The notes under the pieces: model-generated | What the model saw: the letters and a program-made list of their open reading frames with translations, nothing else | Database searches by the model: none | What the model was told of the DNA's origin: nothing | Translations under genes and position numbers: made by a program | Assembly: GCA_019422905.1 (NCBI GenBank) | Contig: JAHZCM010000028.1 | Coordinates: 4,993-12,166, forward strand | Direction of reading: 5' to 3' | Source: Oscillospiraceae bacterium | GTDB taxonomy: Bacteria; Bacillota; Clostridia; Oscillospirales; Acutalibacteraceae | DNA length: 7,174 bases | Shown here: positions 4,849-7,174 of the stretch, piece by piece | How positions within the stretch are numbered: position 1 is the stretch's first letter | Layout of the letters: every line of letters starts with the position of its first letter

Positions 4849-7174
4849 AAGCCAGCTCGATGCGATCCGCGCGCGGCGGGGTACGGTGCTTGTCTCCGCG
4901 GCGGCGGGTTCGGGCAAAACGGCCGTGCTCGTCGAGCGCGTGATCGAGCGGCTGACCGATACGGAGAATCCCACGGATGCGGACCGCCTGCTTGTGGTGA
5001 CCTTTACAAAGGCCGCGGCGGCGGAAATGCGCGAGCGCATTGAGCGCAGGCTTCTGGAGCTGATCCGGGAGCATCCCGAAAATGGCCGCCTGCGCCGGCA
5101 GCAGCTTCTGCTCCAGCAGGCGCAGATCTGTACGGTGGACAGCTTCTGCTCGTCGATCGTGCGGGAATTTTTCTACCTGCTCGGAATCGCGCCGGATTTT
5201 TCCGTGGTGTCGGACAAGCAGCAGGAGGAGCTGATGGCACAGTCCGTTTCGGAGGTTCTGTCGGAGCTGTATGCCGAGCCGGATTTTCAGGCGCTCTCCG
5301 ACAGCATAAGCGGCGACAAAAACGACACGCGGCTGATCGGCGCGATTTTGAAGCTGTTCACCTATACGCGCAGCCACCCGTTCCCGGAAAAATGGCTGCG
5401 CGATATGACGCAAATGTTCGGCGGGGAGACACCCGCCGGGGAAACGGCTTGGGGCAAAACGGCGCTGCGCCATGCGGCGCAGGTGCTGGATTTCGCGCTC
5501 AAGCTGTCCCGGGACGAATATGAGCTCGCTTCGGAGAGCGCCGACCTTCTAAAGGCTTACGGCAACGGAATTTCGGCGGATATCGCGCTGCTCAACACGC
5601 TGCTGGACCTTGTGGAGGAGGGAGAATGGGACCGGATTTCCGCGGCCTTTCAGGCGCTGGCCTTCGGCAAGATCGGTACATACCGCGGCGCGGACCCTCT
5701 GAAGGAGCGCATTAAGACGATGCGCGAGTCGGTCAAAAAGGAGGTTACAAAGCTCCAGAAGCTCTTTGTTTCGGATGACGCGGCCTGCCGTGCGGAGATC
5801 TGCGCGATCCGCCCGCTGGCGGAAACGCTGACGCGCGCCGTCCTGCGCTTTGAGGCGATTTACAATGAAAAGAAGCGCGCGAAAAATCTTGTCGATTTCA
5901 GTGATCTGGAGCATCTCGCGCTCCGCCTGTTTTTGGAGGAGACGCCGGACGGCTTTGTCCGTACGGAGACGGCCCGCACCGTCGCGGCCCGGTTCGACGA
6001 GATTATGACCGACGAATACCAGGATACAAACGACGCACAGGACTTCCTGTTCCGCGCGATTTCCAAGGACAACACGAACCGCTTTATGGTGGGCGACGTA
6101 AAGCAGAGTATCTACAGCTTCCGGCAGGCCATGCCGGATATCTTTATCGCTTATAAGGATGCGTTCCCGCGTTATGACCGCGAGCGGGACGCCTATCCCG
6201 CGACCATCGTGCTCGACCGCAACTTCCGCTCCCGCAGCAACGTGACGGAGAGCGTCAACTTCACTTTTACACAACTGATGTCCCGCGCGTCCGGCGGCGT
6301 CGATTACACCGGCGACGAAAAGCTCGCGGCCGGCGCCGTATACCCGGAAAAGGCCAGCTGTGAGACGTGCGTGGAGTTCATCGACGATATCGACGGCGCG
6401 GGCGCGGAAATACTTGAGCCGCAGCGCATCGCGGAAATGATTCGGAAAATGATGGCGGAGGGCTTCACCGTGACGGAAAACGGCGCGGAGCGCCCCGTGG
6501 CCTACCGGGATTTCTGCGTGCTTCTGCGCAGCTCCAACCAGTATGCGCCGCGCTATGCGGAGCGTCTGCGCTCATTCGGCGTGCCCGCATGGGCGGCCTC
6601 GCACGGCGGCTTTTTCGCCTCCAGCGAGGTGGCGACGATCCTTTCGTTCCTCAGCGTGATCGATAACCCGAATCAGGACATCCCGCTGCTTGCGGTGCTG
6701 ATGAGCCCGGTATACGGCTTCACGGCGGACGACATGGCGCGTCTGCGGGAGGGACGCGGTAAAGAATCGCTGTACGTTTCGCTGCTTCGGTCGGACGACC
6801 CGCGCTGCATGCGGGTGAAGGAGGAAATCGCGCGCTACCGCGTGCTGGCCTCCACGATGCCGTCCGATACCTTCATTACGATGCTTTGCACGGAAACCGG
6901 ATTTGAAAATATCGTGCGCGCCATGCCGGAGGGCGAGGGCCGCCTTGCGAATATCCGCCTGCTGGAGCAGTACGCGGCGGAGTACGAGTCGTACGGCTAC
7001 AACGGCATTTCCGGCTTCGTGCGCTTTATTGACCGGCTGAAAAAGAACCGCTCGGATCTGGAATCGGCGAATGTTGTTTCGGAAAACGCCGACGTGGTGC
7101 GTATTATGAGCATTCACAAATCGAAAGGGCTGGAATTCCCGGTCTGTATTGTAGCGGGCTGCGGACGGCGCTTT
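4829..7174 (+). CDS. addA: ATP-dependent helicase/nuclease subunit AddA, 3' end cut by window edge
   Basis: AddA is the motor subunit of AddAB, a superfamily 1A (UvrD-like) 3'-5' helicase with a C-terminal nuclease domain. The first 782 residues of about 1,200 are visible with no stop. Motifs in order: Q-motif WTESQLDAI at 5-13; Walker A AAAGSGKT at 24-31; motif Ia LVVTFTKAAAAEM at 55-67; ICTVDSFC at 100-107; NLVDFSDLEHLAL from 353; Walker B DEYQDTN at 395-401; motif III VGDVKQSIYSFRQ from about 421; LDRNFRSRSNV, the motif IV region, from 462; and IMSIHKSKGLEFP, motif V, ending at 771. All catalytic residues visible are intact. Lys61 stands in motif Ia where many relatives have Asn. Motif VI and the nuclease domain lie beyond the right edge and cannot be judged. 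The ATG at 4829 has a good ribosome-binding site and starts 20 bases before the addB stop, the classic addB-addA arrangement. Confidence 0.96.
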   Translation, partial: MAARWTESQLDAIRARRGTVLVSAAAGSGKTAVLVERVIERLTDTENPTDADRLLVVTFTKAAAAEMRERIERRLLELIREHPENGRLRRQQLLLQQAQICTVDSFCSSIVREFFYLLGIAPDFSVVSDKQQEELMAQSVSEVLSELYAEPDFQALSDSISGDKNDTRLIGAILKLFTYTRSHPFPEKWLRDMTQMFGGETPAGETAWGKTALRHAAQVLDFALKLSRDEYELASESADLLKAYGNGISADIALLNTLLDLVEEGEWDRISAAFQALAFGKIGTYRGADPLKERIKTMRESVKKEVTKLQKLFVSDDAACRAEICAIRPLAETLTRAVLRFEAIYNEKKRAKNLVDFSDLEHLALRLFLEETPDGFVRTETARTVAARFDEIMTDEYQDTNDAQDFLFRAISKDNTNRFMVGDVKQSIYSFRQAMPDIFIAYKDAFPRYDRERDAYPATIVLDRNFRSRSNVTESVNFTFTQLMSRASGGVDYTGDEKLAAGAVYPEKASCETCVEFIDDIDGAGAEILEPQRIAEMIRKMMAEGFTVTENGAERPVAYRDFCVLLRSSNQYAPRYAERLRSFGVPAWAASHGGFFASSEVATILSFLSVIDNPNQDIPLLAVLMSPVYGFTADDMARLREGRGKESLYVSLLRSDDPRCMRVKEEIARYRVLASTMPSDTFITMLCTETGFENIVRAMPEGEGRLANIRLLEQYAAEYESYGYNGISGFVRFIDRLKKNRSDLESANVVSENADVVRIMSIHKSKGLEFPVCIVAGCGRRF

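Noticed and set aside
4652..5473. 273-residue minus-strand open frame spanning the addB-addA junction
   Set aside because: It crosses two real genes in the opposite sense, has no domain signature, and is Arg/His-rich low-complexity as seen in other shadow frames.
5549..6274. 241-residue minus-strand open frame inside addA
   Set aside because: The plus strand here encodes AddA motifs II-IV (DEYQDTN, VGDVKQS, LDRNFRS), so the reverse frame is a shadow.
6572..7117. 181-residue minus-strand open frame inside addA
   Set aside because: It is opposite well-conserved AddA sequence leading to motif V, and its His/Arg-rich product shows no family resemblance.

Overview
The window comes from a GC-rich (by eye roughly 60% GC in coding regions), endospore-forming Firmicute, most likely a clostridium of the Oscillospiraceae/Ruminococcaceae type. 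The reasons are a recognisable SpoIIR sporulation protein, an AddAB-type rather than RecBCD-type recombination nuclease, AGGAGG-like Shine-Dalgarno sites, and strong GC bias at third codon positions. The taxon below that level is an inference.

Layout: a leftward gene for a family-3 (YtcJ-like) amidohydrolase occupies bases 1-731 and is cut off by the left edge. A 141-base AT-rich divergent intergenic region follows. It holds the amidohydrolase ribosome-binding site, a possible housekeeping promoter for that gene, and a possible forespore-type (sigma-F/G-like) promoter pointing at spoIIR. Then three rightward genes run head to tail: spoIIR (873-1478), addB (about 1522-4848) and addA (4829 to beyond the right edge). 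Only 43 bases separate spoIIR from the preferred addB start, and addB and addA overlap by 20 bases.

Functionally, spoIIR encodes the signal that the forespore sends to the mother cell to trigger pro-sigma-E processing. addB and addA encode the two subunits of the helicase-nuclease that resects double-strand breaks for RecA-dependent repair. AddB shows its Walker A motif, nuclease core and all four iron-sulfur cysteines. AddA shows its UvrD-type helicase motifs in order, while its C-terminal nuclease lies outside the window. The amidohydrolase appears functionally unrelated.

The most interesting non-coding structure is the spoIIR-addB junction. A near-consensus sigma-A promoter starts inside the last spoIIR codons, and its -10 element lies at the top of an imperfect hairpin whose right arm covers part of the addB ribosome-binding site. 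Transcripts starting at this promoter would lack the left arm, while read-through transcripts from spoIIR would contain the complete hairpin. No mobile element, CRISPR array, RNA gene or clearly new multi-gene system is visible; the genes belong to known families.
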